64,000 bases of DNA from Actinomadura graeca (GCF_019175365.1 NZ_CP059572.1:8370001-8434000); one strand, 5' to 3'; counted from the stretch's first letter, positions 43,109-52,436 are shown. Notes: generated from the sequence alone by a model not told the origin. Made by a program: numbers and translations.

Positions 43109-43480
43109 CACGGCTCCTCATGTCGAAGGCCACCATCCTGACACCCTCCGAGTCCGAGTAACTACAATGAGTAGTTGAGTTGTGGCTGTAGAGGCAGAGT
43201 GGTCGTGGTGCGCCCCGCGATCGCCTCCCAAGGGATGGCCGGTGGCGGGCAACCCGAGCCTGAACCCGAGTACGCGCCCGACCGCCGAGGCGGAGGAGGG
43301 TCCTGCGGTGCCTGGTGCCGAAGCTCCCGGACCTGGACGCGGGCACGGCTGGACCGGTCACCGCTTGCGTCACCTGGCCGAGGTGGCCGCCGTCCCGCGC
43401 GCCTGGTAGCCCGGTGACCACCCTGGCCTGGAGAGGCAAGCTCCAGGCAGCCCCCGGGAGGTACGGGACCGAGGAGGGCA
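43109..43480. other. Upstream region of the nuclease gene
   Basis: Contains the nuclease promoter; an AT-rich patch at about 43150-43185 (ACTACAATGAGTAGTTGAG) is the likely core. The ORFs covering it are composition shadows. Confidence 0.4.
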
Positions 43481-43636
43481 GTGGTATCGGTCTGGGACGT
43501 CACGTCCGGTGAACGCGACCGCGCCTTCCTGGCCGCAGGGGGCGAGCCGGTGATCGTGCTGAAGTTCGCTTCCAAGGGCCGGGGACTCGCCGTTGGCGCT
43601 GGAGACGAAACCGTTCGGCTCTGGTCCATTGAATAG
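43481..43636 (+). pseudogene. C-terminal WD40 blade relic
   Basis: The 51-codon frame reads VSVWDVTSGERDRAFLAAGG, then FASKGRGLAVGAGDETVRLW and SIE with a stop, which is one and a half WD40 blades with the terminal WD. GAGGAGG lies just before GTG 43481, but a single blade cannot fold, so it is more likely a remnant of a longer WD40 gene. Confidence 0.55.
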
Positions 43637-43818
43637 GCGGGGACGGCGAATGGGGGCGGGGCGGAAGTGCATTCGGCGACGGCCCGGCGGTCAAGACAGC
43701 GGACTCCAAGCACGCGGGAGTTGATCGTGCAGGCGCGCAAGGTCGAGGGTCAAGCCAGTGGCCTGCCATAAAGGGTCAGAAGCCGCCGGGGCGGCGCAGC
43801 GCCTTCCTGGTGGCCGGG

Positions 43819-44788
43819 TCATAGGCCGTTCTCCGCTGGGGGTGAAGTCGCCCGCTGGGCTCGTGTGCGGACGCTTTCGGCCGGATCCTGCGCGCTCAGC
43901 TGGGCCAGCTTGGCGGAAAGCTCCCGGCTGGCGGGAAGCCGGGGGACCGCGGCGAGGGCCTGATGGCGGACGGCGGCCTCGTCGTCGTCAAGGAGGAGGA
44001 GCACGAGCTCGGGCGGGCCAGTGCGGGCCAGCGCCTGCCCCGCGTGGATCCGGACGCTCGCGTCCGGGTGCTGGGCCGCGGCCGTCAGGAGGGCGGCGGG
44101 GTCGCCCTCGATCTCGCTCGCGACGTCGGTGGCGTCACCGGCGATGCCTGCATCAGCCGAGCGGATCAGTTCCAGCAGCGGTCCCGAGCCCTGCGGCCCG
44201 ATGACGTCTGCGACGTCCCTGCTCAGCAGCGGGCTTTGCAGCAGGCCGCTCACCTCCGCCGAGGTGGGCTCCTCATCCTCCAATCGCGCCGCGACGCTGG
44301 CTGCCAGCAGACGCAGCGCGGGGGCGGCGCGTGCCGTCACCAGATCGATGGCGTCGCGGGTGCGTGCCGGCAGCGGTGTGCCGGGGTGTGCTCTGATGCG
44401 GCGTGCCTGCGAGCGCAGCGCGAAGCGGCGCACCCCCTGGTCGGGGTCCAGGAGCAGCGCCGGGGCGAGGTCGTCGGCGCTGGGGCCGTACCGCCACAGG
44501 GTGGCTGCGGCGGTGAGCCTGATCTCCTCGTGCGGGCTGGTGCTGGCCTCGGTGAGGATCTCCAGGGATTCCGGGCCAGGCACCGAGGCAGCGAGCGCGA
44601 CGGCTTTGCGGGCGATACCGGTGTCGGTGTCCCGCGCCAGCGTCCGCAGATGGGCGAGGTCCTGGGCTTCGAGCCGGGGCGTCGGCTGCCGGTCGCGGTC
44701 GATGCGGGTGACCAGGGCGCGGACCTGATTGCAGCTGGCCGTTAACCAGCCGCCCCAGCCACCAGTTGCTGTCGGCGGGCTGGTACAT
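43819..44788 (-). pseudogene. HEAT-repeat protein with apparent frameshift near its start
   Basis: The main frame (about 310 residues) is built of HEAT-like helical pairs: DLAHLRTLARDTDTGIARKA, EILTEASTSPHEEIRLTAAA, DPDQGVRRFALRSQARRIRA, LLTAAAQHPDASVRIHAGQA and LLLLDDDEAAVRHQALAAVP. It lacks a start. The natural N-terminus (ATG 44788, MYQPADSNWWLGRLVNGQLQ) is in a neighbouring frame, and the join near 44725 (CNQVRALVTRI) needs a one-base shift. It could be a real lesion or a sequencing error. HEAT proteins are scaffolds; the partner here is unknown. Divergent from the 44854 gene. Confidence 0.6.
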
Positions 44789-44853
44789 GAGGACCTCAGA
44801 AGCGTCTCGCAAATCGGTGGAACGAAAACGGCCGCTGGTGTCGTGATGTAGAC

Positions 44854-45624
44854 ATGACCGACACCACCGACCGAGGTCCTGAGCCGATGACCGACGATCG
44901 CGAGCTCACCGCCGCGGAAATCGAAGCCTTCCAGCGCGAGCAGTTCTACGCCGAGCCCGAGGCGGTCACCGCCGAACTCTACCCTCGCGCCACGAACTTG
45001 TCCGCAGCACACATCTACCGACGCGTGATCCGTCCGCTCGTACCCGATCCGCCGGAGTACGTCACGCTGCCGATGCCCCGGATCAGGGATGAGGACGGGG
45101 TGCGGCTGGATGTGATGGTCGCGCAGTGGAACTTGCTCTGGGAAGCGGCGCAGCTCCGGCGCCGCTTCTTCTCCGAGGACGACCTCCCGCCGGTCATGCA
45201 CGAGATCGCCGATCGCGGTGATGTGAACGTCGTGTTCGTGCCACGGACGGCCAGCCGCCACTACGAGTACGCCCCGCTGTTCCACCTACTGTCTCACTCG
45301 ACGCTCCAGCGGTACGAGATGCCAGCGCTGCGCTGTGGGCAGTGGCCGTATGTGGCGAAGACCGAGCCGGTCGACCGGTTCCTGCCCGCTGACTTCGAAC
45401 AGCGTCTATCGCGGGCCTGGGCGGCGACGGTGTGGCGGCAGCTGGTCTCCGGCTCGCCGCTGCGTGCTTTTTCTGACTCTGATCCGATCCGGCTGCTGGC
45501 TCACAATCTGGACTTCTGGATTCCGCCGGTGACCGCGGCCATCCAGGACATTCTCGGCGGTCTCCCAAGGGTGGATGCCACCGTTAAGGGGGGCCGGTTC
45601 CGCTGGAGGACGGATCGTTCCTGA
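44854..45624 (+). CDS. Uncharacterised protein paired with a sigma-r4-like protein
   Basis: 256 residues from ATG 44854 (MTDTTDRGPE; a second ATG is at residue 12). It begins with an acidic helical region (ELTAAEIEAFQREQFYAEPE), then YVTLPMPRIRDEDGVRLDVM, HEIADRGDVNVVFVPRTASR, a His-rich YEYAPLFHLLSHSTLQRYEM and a Trp-rich C-terminal half (WAATVWRQLVSGSPLRAFSD). No family is recognised. It is separated by 8 bp from the next gene and clearly co-transcribed with it. Divergent from the HEAT relic. Confidence 0.65.
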   Translation: MTDTTDRGPEPMTDDRELTAAEIEAFQREQFYAEPEAVTAELYPRATNLSAAHIYRRVIRPLVPDPPEYVTLPMPRIRDEDGVRLDVMVAQWNLLWEAAQLRRRFFSEDDLPPVMHEIADRGDVNVVFVPRTASRHYEYAPLFHLLSHSTLQRYEMPALRCGQWPYVAKTEPVDRFLPADFEQRLSRAWAATVWRQLVSGSPLRAFSDSDPIRLLAHNLDFWIPPVTAAIQDILGGLPRVDATVKGGRFRWRTDRS

Positions 45625-45632
45625 AGGGCGCG

Positions 45633-46106
45633 GTGGCGGCCAGCCCTCGGATGGGCAGCGATCTCTGGCGGGGCGAAGCCGAGGCCGCCGAGGTGGTGCG
45701 GGCGACCGTTGAGCACGCCGACGCCGACGGCCAACTGCGCGGCATCCTGGAAGCGGTACGGTCGCACCGCGTGCAGGACGACTTCTCCGACTACTGGTCG
45801 TTCGCGCGGGAGGACTTCGAACGCAAGCTGTACAGCAAACGGTCCAAGATCGGCGTGCGGTTCGTCGAGCTGACCGACACCATCCCCGTGCAGGGGCCCG
45901 AGAGCGAGATCCTTGACGGCCTGGTGTACGGCGACTTCCTGGCTCTGCTGAATCCGCGCGAGCGGCAGGTGGTGGTCCTGCTGCACAGCGGGATCACCAA
46001 GCTCACCGAGATCGCAGATCTCTTGGGCTACAGGAACCACAGCCCCGTGTCCAAACGTCTGACCCAGATCCGCAAGAAGGCCGCCGCGTACTTCCGGGAC
46101 GAGTAG
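45633..46106 (+). CDS. Sigma-70 region-4-like DNA-binding protein without region 2
   Basis: 157 residues from GTG 45633, with AAGGGCG just upstream. The C-terminal half is an HTH of the sigma-70 region 4 kind: LLNPRERQVVVLLHSGITKL, TEIADLLGYRNHSPVSKRLT, then QIRKKAAAYF. The N-terminal half (AEVVRATVEHADADGQLRGI, DFSDYWSFAREDFERKLYSK) is helical but is not region 2, so it cannot act as a classical sigma factor. It probably acts as a transcription factor, or as a split sigma working with the protein encoded 8 bp upstream. Confidence 0.65.
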   Translation: MAASPRMGSDLWRGEAEAAEVVRATVEHADADGQLRGILEAVRSHRVQDDFSDYWSFAREDFERKLYSKRSKIGVRFVELTDTIPVQGPESEILDGLVYGDFLALLNPRERQVVVLLHSGITKLTEIADLLGYRNHSPVSKRLTQIRKKAAAYFRDE

Positions 46107-46425
46107 CCACTCGTTCCTCTGATGACCTGGCCACGGGCGATGGTTGGGGACTCCGATCGCGCAGGGGCGTCTCAGCAGGTCATTCGCGCAGCCCTGTGGA
46201 GACGGCGTTACAACGATGTCACCGTGGAGCCAGCCCACTTGGCCACGACGGGCTCGGTTCGGTCGACACCCCCGGCCACGCCTGCCGACCACACAAGAGG
46301 AAGATTCAGGTCCGGCAGCCCACTGCATGAAGGTCAGCGGAGCGGGAGCCCTCGACCAGCTGGTCTAGCCCGGAAGCGTGGCGGGCTGGACCAGCTTGAG
46401 AGTCGGCCAGAGCCGCCGAGATGGG
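46107..46425. other. Convergent intergenic gap
   Basis: About 320 bp between convergent genes. No hairpin with a long stem or other gene recognised. Confidence 0.4.
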
Positions 46426-46986
46426 TTACTGGTCGCGGCCGAGGAGCATGTGCGGGTAGCCGCGGTGGATCCGTTCCCCGAGCGGGACGTCCAGCCCGTC
46501 GATGAAGGCGGTCAGCTCGGTGATGGCGGCCGGGATGGAATCGGCGTCGCCCTTGAACTCGAACTCCACGAACGCGCCGACGTCGGCGAGGGTGTCGAAG
46601 GCGATCAGGACCTGGCCGTCGGGCAGGGTCCACTCCTCGCGGACCTTGTCCACTTTGATCATCTGGGTGAAGTCCAGGGCGTGCAGGGTGCGGTGGACGG
46701 CCTCAGGATCGGTGACGCCGCTCTCGTACTCGTCGCAGTGGGTGGCCTTGCCGTCGTCGCCGAGGTACCACTTCTTGAAGTTCAGGGAGGAGCCGTCGCC
46801 GGTGTGGCGGACGCGCAGCCAGTCGGTGACCACCGGGGTGTCGAGGAAGTCGCGGTGCGGGGCGTTGTAGTAGGTGTCGACCTGGCGTACGGGCGTGCTC
46901 GGCTTGCCGCCGCGGTCGGCCAGAACGGCCCGCAGGGCGTCGGGGTCGGCGACCTGGTACTTCTGCTCGATCTCGACGTATTTCAC
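46426..46986 (-). CDS. CYTH-domain protein (class IV adenylate cyclase / triphosphatase family)
   Basis: 186 residues. The N-terminal ExExK signature is YVEIEQKYQV (E5, E7, K9). Later strands carry the charged residues of the triphosphate tunnel: QVDTYYNAP, WLRVRHTGDGSSLNFKKWYL, VDKVREEWTLPDGQVLIAFD and GAFVEFEF. CYTH enzymes hydrolyse or cyclise triphosphates such as ATP or inorganic triphosphate. The CyaB-like length and DTYYD-like block fit the CyaB/class IV subgroup. It is monocistronic, with a short leader of about 60 bp. The product is uncertain: cAMP synthesis is possible but triphosphatase activity is equally likely. Confidence 0.85.
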   Translation of the reverse strand: MKYVEIEQKYQVADPDALRAVLADRGGKPSTPVRQVDTYYNAPHRDFLDTPVVTDWLRVRHTGDGSSLNFKKWYLGDDGKATHCDEYESGVTDPEAVHRTLHALDFTQMIKVDKVREEWTLPDGQVLIAFDTLADVGAFVEFEFKGDADSIPAAITELTAFIDGLDVPLGERIHRGYPHMLLGRDQ

Positions 46987-47275
46987 GGTTGTGCCTTCCT
47001 GTACTCGGGTGGATGGGTGAACCAGGCGCGGACCGGCCCGAGGCCGTGCCCCGCACCCTAGAGCGTCGTGGTGACGGCGGGTATGAATCCGCTGGCATGT
47101 TGCGGAGGTGACCGGCGCAAATAGCGAAAGCGATCATCGGTTCCGAGCGCCGACCCGGTCAGCTCCAGGTGACGATCTGCTGGTGGTGCGGGCGTCGGAC
47201 CACGGTGCGCCGATGCGTCGGGTGCCGATGGGCGGCTACCGGTGATGCACCAGCGCAGGCCGGTACGGGCTCTGG

Positions 47276-48367
47276 CTAGGGCGGGCGGCGACCTACCTCG
47301 GGGCTGTCGGCCGAGCCGCCGCGCAGAAGCCGTCGCGCGGTCTCGGCCGTTGCCCGCAGGGCGGCCAGTTCCTGGCCGGTGAGCGGGTCGCCGAGGCAGG
47401 TGACGGTCTGCTGGATCTGGGCCGCGTTGCGGAACCCGACCAGTACGGCCGCGTCCGGGTGCTGGTCGATGGCGTACCGTAGGACGGCCCGGTGCAGGCC
47501 CGCGGGGCCGAACTGGTCGCGGAGCCTCAGGACGATGTGGCCGATGCCGGCGCGGGCGGGAGGCCGGAACAGCGGGTCGCGGCTGCGGTGGTCGCCGTTG
47601 CTGAAGGCGACGGCGGGCCGGTCAAGGTCGGTGACCAGCAGCCCCTGGGCGAGGGCCTGCTTGATGAGCACGCCGAACCGGTGGTGGCGGGCGAAGGCGA
47701 AAATGTCGGTCTCGCCGTCGCGGTAGGTCGGGGACAGCAGGCTGTAGCGGGCGGTCACCACGTCCGGCCGGATCTGGGTGAACAGGTGCAGGAACCGGGC
47801 AGCCTGCACGCCGCGCCAGCCCGTTTCGGGGCTGTCGGCCCATTCGGCGGCGAATTCGTGCGGCGCCCGCATCCCGATCGTGCCGACGAGGCCCTGATCG
47901 CGGAAGGCGCGCATCTGCCCGATGGCGGCCTGCAGATGCGTGTCATCATCGCCGAAGTCGTCGCTGTGCAGGAAGTACAGGTCCAGACGGTCGGTGCCGA
48001 GGTTGGCCAGGGTGGTGTCGAGCTGGCGGCGCATCTGGTCGGGCTGGTAGGGGTGCGCGGCGGTGCCGGCGAAGTAGCCGACCTTGCTGGACACCACGAC
48101 CTGATGGCGCGGGATGGCCTGCAGGAGGCGGCCGAGAAGTCGTTCGCTTCGGCCCAGCCCGTACACGTCGGCGGTGTCGTACAGGGTGACGCCGAGCTGG
48201 TGGGCGCGGACCAGCCCGGCCAGCGCCTGGTCGGCGTCGACGTGGTCCCAGCCGATCGGGATCCCTTGGTTGGTGGCGGCGCCGCCGATGGTCCAGCAGC
48301 CCGCGCCGATCACCGATACCGGACGGGACAGCCCCGGCACGCGGCGCTGGTCCAGCGTGGTCGTCAC
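47276..48367 (-). CDS. Aldo/keto reductase
   Basis: 363 residues from GTG 48367, with GGAGGA 7 nt upstream. The catalytic tetrad is visible: D and Y in VTLYDTADVYGLGRSERLLG, K in VVVSSKVGYFAG, H in RLDLYFLHSDDFGDDD. The NADPH-binding C-terminal part includes DAAVLVGFRNAAQIQQTV, matching the usual IPG-xxxxQ block. The C-terminal tail is Arg/Pro-rich. It begins 29 bp after the stop of the B12-type radical SAM gene, so the two probably act on the same substrate. Confidence 0.88.
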   Translation of the reverse strand: MTTTLDQRRVPGLSRPVSVIGAGCWTIGGAATNQGIPIGWDHVDADQALAGLVRAHQLGVTLYDTADVYGLGRSERLLGRLLQAIPRHQVVVSSKVGYFAGTAAHPYQPDQMRRQLDTTLANLGTDRLDLYFLHSDDFGDDDTHLQAAIGQMRAFRDQGLVGTIGMRAPHEFAAEWADSPETGWRGVQAARFLHLFTQIRPDVVTARYSLLSPTYRDGETDIFAFARHHRFGVLIKQALAQGLLVTDLDRPAVAFSNGDHRSRDPLFRPPARAGIGHIVLRLRDQFGPAGLHRAVLRYAIDQHPDAAVLVGFRNAAQIQQTVTCLGDPLTGQELAALRATAETARRLLRGGSADSPEVGRRPP

Positions 48368-48396
48368 TGTTGGGTCCTCCGGCCTCGGGTGCGGGG

Positions 48397-50622
48397 TCAT
48401 GTGCTGCAGGGGTCGGCGGCGTTGATGAGCCGCCACCGGCTTGGCGTGGCCCACCGGTGGTGCTCGCGGGCCAGGACGGCGGCCCGATCGTCGGGCAGGG
48501 CCCGGCACAGCTCGGGGACGGCCGGGGTCATCTGACCGATCAGGTCGGTGAGCCGACGGTGGGCGAGCCGCTGGAGGGCCCGGTCGAGCTCGTCCAGTGC
48601 CGCCGCGTCCGGGCTGGTGAGAAGGGCCAGCATGTCGCCCAGCAGGCCGGAGGCCGCGTGTTTGAGGATGCTGCGCATCTGGTGCACGTGGCGGCGCGGC
48701 GAGCCGGTGAGGACCTTCTCCAGGGACTTGAGGGTGTAGTCGAAGGGGAAGCTGCGGTCCACCCACAGTTGCGCCCACCGGCTGGCGACCCCGATGCGCG
48801 GGTCGGCGAAGCGGGCCTGGACGCGGCCCATCATCGGATCGGCGTCGCCGGTCAATCCATGGGCGGCGGCCTGGCGGGTGTAGGCGGCGCCGACCAGGCA
48901 CTCCATGCTGACGAGCATGTAGCTGATCGCGGTGTGGAAGGGCTCACCGGTAGCGTGCTCGGCGACGAACGCCTCGTCGCGGACCCCGTCGACGATGGCG
49001 GCGACGTCCAGGTGCGGCAGCGGCCGCAGCAGCAGATCGGTGCGGCCCTGGAAGGCGTGGCTGGCGGCCAGCTCGTCCAGGCTCATGAGCTGGTCGAAGG
49101 TGATGTAGGTGAAGCGGGTCGGCACACCCAGCGCGGACAAGGTGCGGATGGCCAGGGCGTTCTGCTCGCCGGTGGTCTCCTTGTTGAACCGTTGCAGGAT
49201 CGAGGTCACCCCCGACTCCACACCGAACAGGCAGCGCCGCAGCCCACGGGCGATCAGGGCGCGCCATAGGGCGGCGCGCCCCAGGTGCCAGTCCCGGTCC
49301 CGGTCCGTCCGGGCGACCTGGTCGATGCGGCAGGAGGTTTCCCACTCCAGCTTGGCCTGCTGCAGCACCGAGGCCAGGCGCAGCGCCCGAGGCATGGCGT
49401 CGGCGTCGCGGCCAATGAACTCCTCATCGACCAGGTAGAGGATCGGCGGGATGTCGGGAAACTGGTCGAACACCGCGCGGTAGGCGCCCAGCACCCACGT
49501 CAGATCGTCGGGGTCGGCACCGGCCCAGGAGCCCTTGTGGCCGCGGGGGCAGAACGAGCAGAAGCTCACGCAGCCGCGGGAGGATTCCAGTTGGGCGACC
49601 CCGCCGTGGCGGAATGTCTCGGGGAGCAGGTCCAGCTCAGGCCAGATGTCGGTCTGGAGCCGGTTGGCGACCGTGGCGGTCCGGCGGGCGCCCTGCCCGC
49701 TCTTGCCGATCTGCAGCACCCCACCGCACGAGGTGGACGATTCCGGGGGCGCGTCGTGGTAGCCGATGCCGCGGACATGGTCGAGGGGCAGGTCGCCATG
49801 CCAGAGCGCGAGGACGTCCTGGATGGTGGGTTCGCCGGCGCCGCGGGCGATCAGCAGGCGTGGGTAGCGGTCCAGGAGCAGGCGCTCGTTGCGGACGGTC
49901 AGGCTGCCGCCAGCGACCAGCATCGGCCCGTTCTGACCGTTGGCGAGCCGGGTGGTGAGCTGGTCGAGCAGGGCGGTCATCAGGTCGTGCTGGCCGAAGG
50001 TCGCCGACACCCCGACGATGTCGGGTTCGGTGGCGGCGATGCGCTCCAGGACATCGTCCAGGCTGTGGCCGAGCTGCATGTCCATCAGGTCGACCTGGCC
50101 GAGCAGCGTGGCACGGGCGGCGCGGGCCAGGCCGGAGATGCCTAGGGGGAAGCGCGGCAGCGGGAAGTACTCGGGGTGGTAGAGCGCCACCAGCAGCAGC
50201 TTGGGTGACAGCAGCCGGGCCGCGCCCCCGGCGGTCACCGTCGCCGCTGACAGCCATCCGGCCGGGTCGTCGAGGGTCAGCCGACCAGCGGTCCACGATG
50301 GCCAGGCTCGCGTTCGGTGTGGCTGCCCGGACAGGTCCACCACCGTCCAGGTGGAGGCGGCATCGGCCCGTGCATCCCGGGCGTGGCCGATGTCGTGGTC
50401 GGCGTCGTGCTCGATGAGGGCCAGGCGGCGGTCCAGGGTTCCGGTTACCACGACCTCCCAGCCCCCGCTGTCGTCGCTGAGGTGGCCGCTGATGGCCTCG
50501 GCGAGGCAGGCCGGTTCGGTAAGCGGTATCGCCTCGAAGGCGGCTTCTTGGAGGCGGAGACCGGTGGCGTGCTCGATGCCGAGGATCAGTCTGCCGATCG
50601 CGGTGCGCGGTGCTTCAGGCAT
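48397..50622 (-). CDS. Radical SAM protein with B12-binding-like N-terminal domain
   Basis: 741 residues. The CxxxCxxC motif is SSRGCVSFCSFCPRGHKGSW (about 345-364). Upstream is a Rossmann-like domain of the cobalamin-binding type (LLLVALYHPEYFPLPRFPLG, EPDIVGVSATFGQHDLMTAL, LIARGAGEPTIQDVLALW). The order B12 domain then radical SAM and the size match class B methylases and other cobalamin-dependent radical SAM enzymes. The TIM-barrel part continues with YLVDEEFIGRDADAMPRALR and GLRRCLFGVESGVTSILQRF. The C-terminal 200 residues are helical and specific to this subfamily. The N-terminal 150 residues are an additional domain. Likely partner: the aldo/keto reductase. Substrate unknown. Confidence 0.85.
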   Translation of the reverse strand: MPEAPRTAIGRLILGIEHATGLRLQEAAFEAIPLTEPACLAEAISGHLSDDSGGWEVVVTGTLDRRLALIEHDADHDIGHARDARADAASTWTVVDLSGQPHRTRAWPSWTAGRLTLDDPAGWLSAATVTAGGAARLLSPKLLLVALYHPEYFPLPRFPLGISGLARAARATLLGQVDLMDMQLGHSLDDVLERIAATEPDIVGVSATFGQHDLMTALLDQLTTRLANGQNGPMLVAGGSLTVRNERLLLDRYPRLLIARGAGEPTIQDVLALWHGDLPLDHVRGIGYHDAPPESSTSCGGVLQIGKSGQGARRTATVANRLQTDIWPELDLLPETFRHGGVAQLESSRGCVSFCSFCPRGHKGSWAGADPDDLTWVLGAYRAVFDQFPDIPPILYLVDEEFIGRDADAMPRALRLASVLQQAKLEWETSCRIDQVARTDRDRDWHLGRAALWRALIARGLRRCLFGVESGVTSILQRFNKETTGEQNALAIRTLSALGVPTRFTYITFDQLMSLDELAASHAFQGRTDLLLRPLPHLDVAAIVDGVRDEAFVAEHATGEPFHTAISYMLVSMECLVGAAYTRQAAAHGLTGDADPMMGRVQARFADPRIGVASRWAQLWVDRSFPFDYTLKSLEKVLTGSPRRHVHQMRSILKHAASGLLGDMLALLTSPDAAALDELDRALQRLAHRRLTDLIGQMTPAVPELCRALPDDRAAVLAREHHRWATPSRWRLINAADPCST

Positions 50623-50712
50623 GGCGATCTCCCATCGCGAACCAGGAAAAGGGGAGCAGCAAGGGGTATGAGCAGTGAGGCGGCCGTTCGGGCGCTGGCC
50701 CCGGTGACGCCT

Positions 50713-51048
50713 TCAGGGACGCGCGCGCTTGTCGGCCGTGTCGATCGCCAACCGCAGCGCGACCGGCGCGCACCGGATCAAGGTCAGGTCGTGGCCGCGC
50801 GCGGCGATCCACCGGCCGGATGGGGCGTCGTGCTGGAACGTCCAGTCCGGGTGGGCGGCCTGGAACCGCCGCAAGAGCGTGGCCGGGTTCGGTGGCCGTT
50901 CTTCCGCGGCCGACTCGCCGTGCTGGTCGGTCAAGGACGGGCTCTTGCCCGCAGGGATCGTGGGTTCTGGGCTGCGCCGGTGCGGGGTGCTGGCGGCCGA
51001 CCGAATGCGTCCGGGCGCCGGTGGTGTGCCGTGGCGACGGTGACGCAT
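50713..51048 (-). CDS. Small hypothetical protein
   Basis: 111 residues from ATG 51048, whose A overlaps the last base of the preceding stop (TGATG), so it is translationally coupled. The C-terminal half is compact and protein-like: NPATLLRRFQAAHPDWTFQH, DAPSGRWIAARGHDLTLIRC, then APVALRLAIDTADKR. This pattern is common in short actinomycete proteins encoded near XRE/DUF5753 regulators. The N-terminus is basic and low-complexity. No function is assigned. Confidence 0.55.
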   Translation of the reverse strand: MRHRRHGTPPAPGRIRSAASTPHRRSPEPTIPAGKSPSLTDQHGESAAEERPPNPATLLRRFQAAHPDWTFQHDAPSGRWIAARGHDLTLIRCAPVALRLAIDTADKRARP

Positions 51049-51461
51049 CACTGGTCCTGGGGATGCGTCGCCAGCACCTTGCGCAGCGACGCGGCGGAGC
51101 CGTCCAGGTCGCTCACCGGGCCGATGACCTGGCCCCACGACCACAAGAAGTTGCTCGGGTCGCAGGCCGTCGCACCGGCCCGGACCGAGACGTCCTCGGC
51201 GAGGTCCCCGGCCGCGCGGTTGAGGAGCCGCAGGAACGGCGGCTTGCCCGCAGGGCGGACCAGCTTGGCGTACAGCTCCGGATCCTGTCGTCCCACGGTG
51301 ACCCGAAGGTTCTCCAGCTGCTGCGCCTCGTCCGGGTCACGCCCGGACGCTGGCGGCACAACGGTCTGGTCGGTCTGGTCGACAGCCCGGCGGTCGGCCC
51401 GGTGACCGTCCGGGTGGCCGACTCGGCGTGCTGCGGAAGTGTGGCGGCCTCGGGTGCCCAT
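51048..51461 (-). CDS. Small hypothetical protein
   Basis: 137 residues. The core begins around residue 40 (DPDEAQQLENLRVTVGRQDP, ELYAKLVRPAGKPPFLRLLN) and continues with SVRAGATACDPSNFLWSWGQ. The first 35 residues are Arg-rich and may be untranslated if a later start is used. It is coupled to the downstream 111-residue gene. No family is recognised. It lies 95 bp from the end of the XRE/DUF5753 gene, with the same orientation. Confidence 0.5.
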   Translation of the reverse strand: MGTRGRHTSAARRVGHPDGHRADRRAVDQTDQTVVPPASGRDPDEAQQLENLRVTVGRQDPELYAKLVRPAGKPPFLRLLNRAAGDLAEDVSVRAGATACDPSNFLWSWGQVIGPVSDLDGSAASLRKVLATHPQDQ

Positions 51462-51556
51462 GGCGGCCCTCCGAACGCATCGTCAGGAAAGTGTCACCTG
51501 ACACTTACGCTGGAGACAGGGCATGGTCCACGTATGTGCCCGAATGTGGCGAGCAC

Positions 51557-52414
51557 CTAGTCGAGCGCGTCGATTGCTGTCGTGATGAGCCCTCGAGCGG
51601 TGGCCCCGTAGACGGCCATCTCGGCGAGCCGGGTGTGCGCCTTGACGTAGACGCCGACCTCGGTGGGCGCGGTGATGGTCACCGTCGCCGACAGCAGCTC
51701 GATGTGCACGCGCTTGTCGTCGAAGACGTCGAAGGTCGGCACCGGCCAGATCTGGCGCGCGGGCCCGGCGAACGGGATGACGCCCAGCGACACCGCCGGC
51801 AGCGACATCACCGCCAGCAGGTGGCCCAGTTGCCCGGCCATCGTGTCGGCGTCGCCGATGCGGTGCCGCAGCACCTCTTCCTCGATGACCACCGAGAACC
51901 GGTGCCCGGCCTTGTAGATGACGTGCGAGCGGTCCAGCCGGGCCTGCACCGCGGCGTCCACGTCGTTGGGGGTGCCCTGGAACTCGGTCACGGCATGCAG
52001 GAGCGCGGTCGCGTACGCGGGGGTCTGGAACAGGCCGGGGACGACGTTGCAGCAGTACACCCGCATAAGCTCGGTCTGCTCGAACAGCGGCTGGCGCCAA
52101 GCCTGCAGGCGGCGCAGCCCGGTGCGGTGCGCCCGCCGCCACTCCAGGTACATCGAGTCGGCCTCGCGGGCTTTGGCGATCAGGTCGGCGGCTTGGTCCT
52201 CGGCACCGCAGATCCGGCACCAGGTCGCGATGTCGTCGGCGGAGGCGGCGCGGACGGCGTGCTCGAGTTTGCTGACCTTCGTGCGGTCCCAGCCCGCCCG
52301 ATCTGCCAGCACGATCGCCTTCATCCCCGCACCTGTGCGGATGTCACGAAGCTGGTCGGCGACGGCCTGGCGGGCTGCCTGGGCGGACGGGGACGGGGAC
52401 GGGGATACGGGCAT
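51557..52414 (-). CDS. XRE-family regulator with DUF5753 sensor domain
   Basis: 285 residues. N-terminal HTH about 17-65: VADQLRDIRTGAGMKAIVLA, then DRAGWDRTKVSKLEHAVRAA. The C-terminal DUF5753 region shows VYCCNVVPGLFQTPAYATAL, FSVVIEEEVLRHRIGDADTM, VSLGVIPF and FDVFDDKRVHIELLSATVTI. This is one of the commonest actinomycete regulator types, usually paired with small DUF397 or DUF6879 partners. It is followed upstream on the same strand by the DUF6879-like gene, as expected. Confidence 0.9.
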   Translation of the reverse strand: MPVSPSPSPSAQAARQAVADQLRDIRTGAGMKAIVLADRAGWDRTKVSKLEHAVRAASADDIATWCRICGAEDQAADLIAKAREADSMYLEWRRAHRTGLRRLQAWRQPLFEQTELMRVYCCNVVPGLFQTPAYATALLHAVTEFQGTPNDVDAAVQARLDRSHVIYKAGHRFSVVIEEEVLRHRIGDADTMAGQLGHLLAVMSLPAVSLGVIPFAGPARQIWPVPTFDVFDDKRVHIELLSATVTITAPTEVGVYVKAHTRLAEMAVYGATARGLITTAIDALD

Positions 52415-52436
52415 CGCGGGCGGGCGCTATCGCTGC

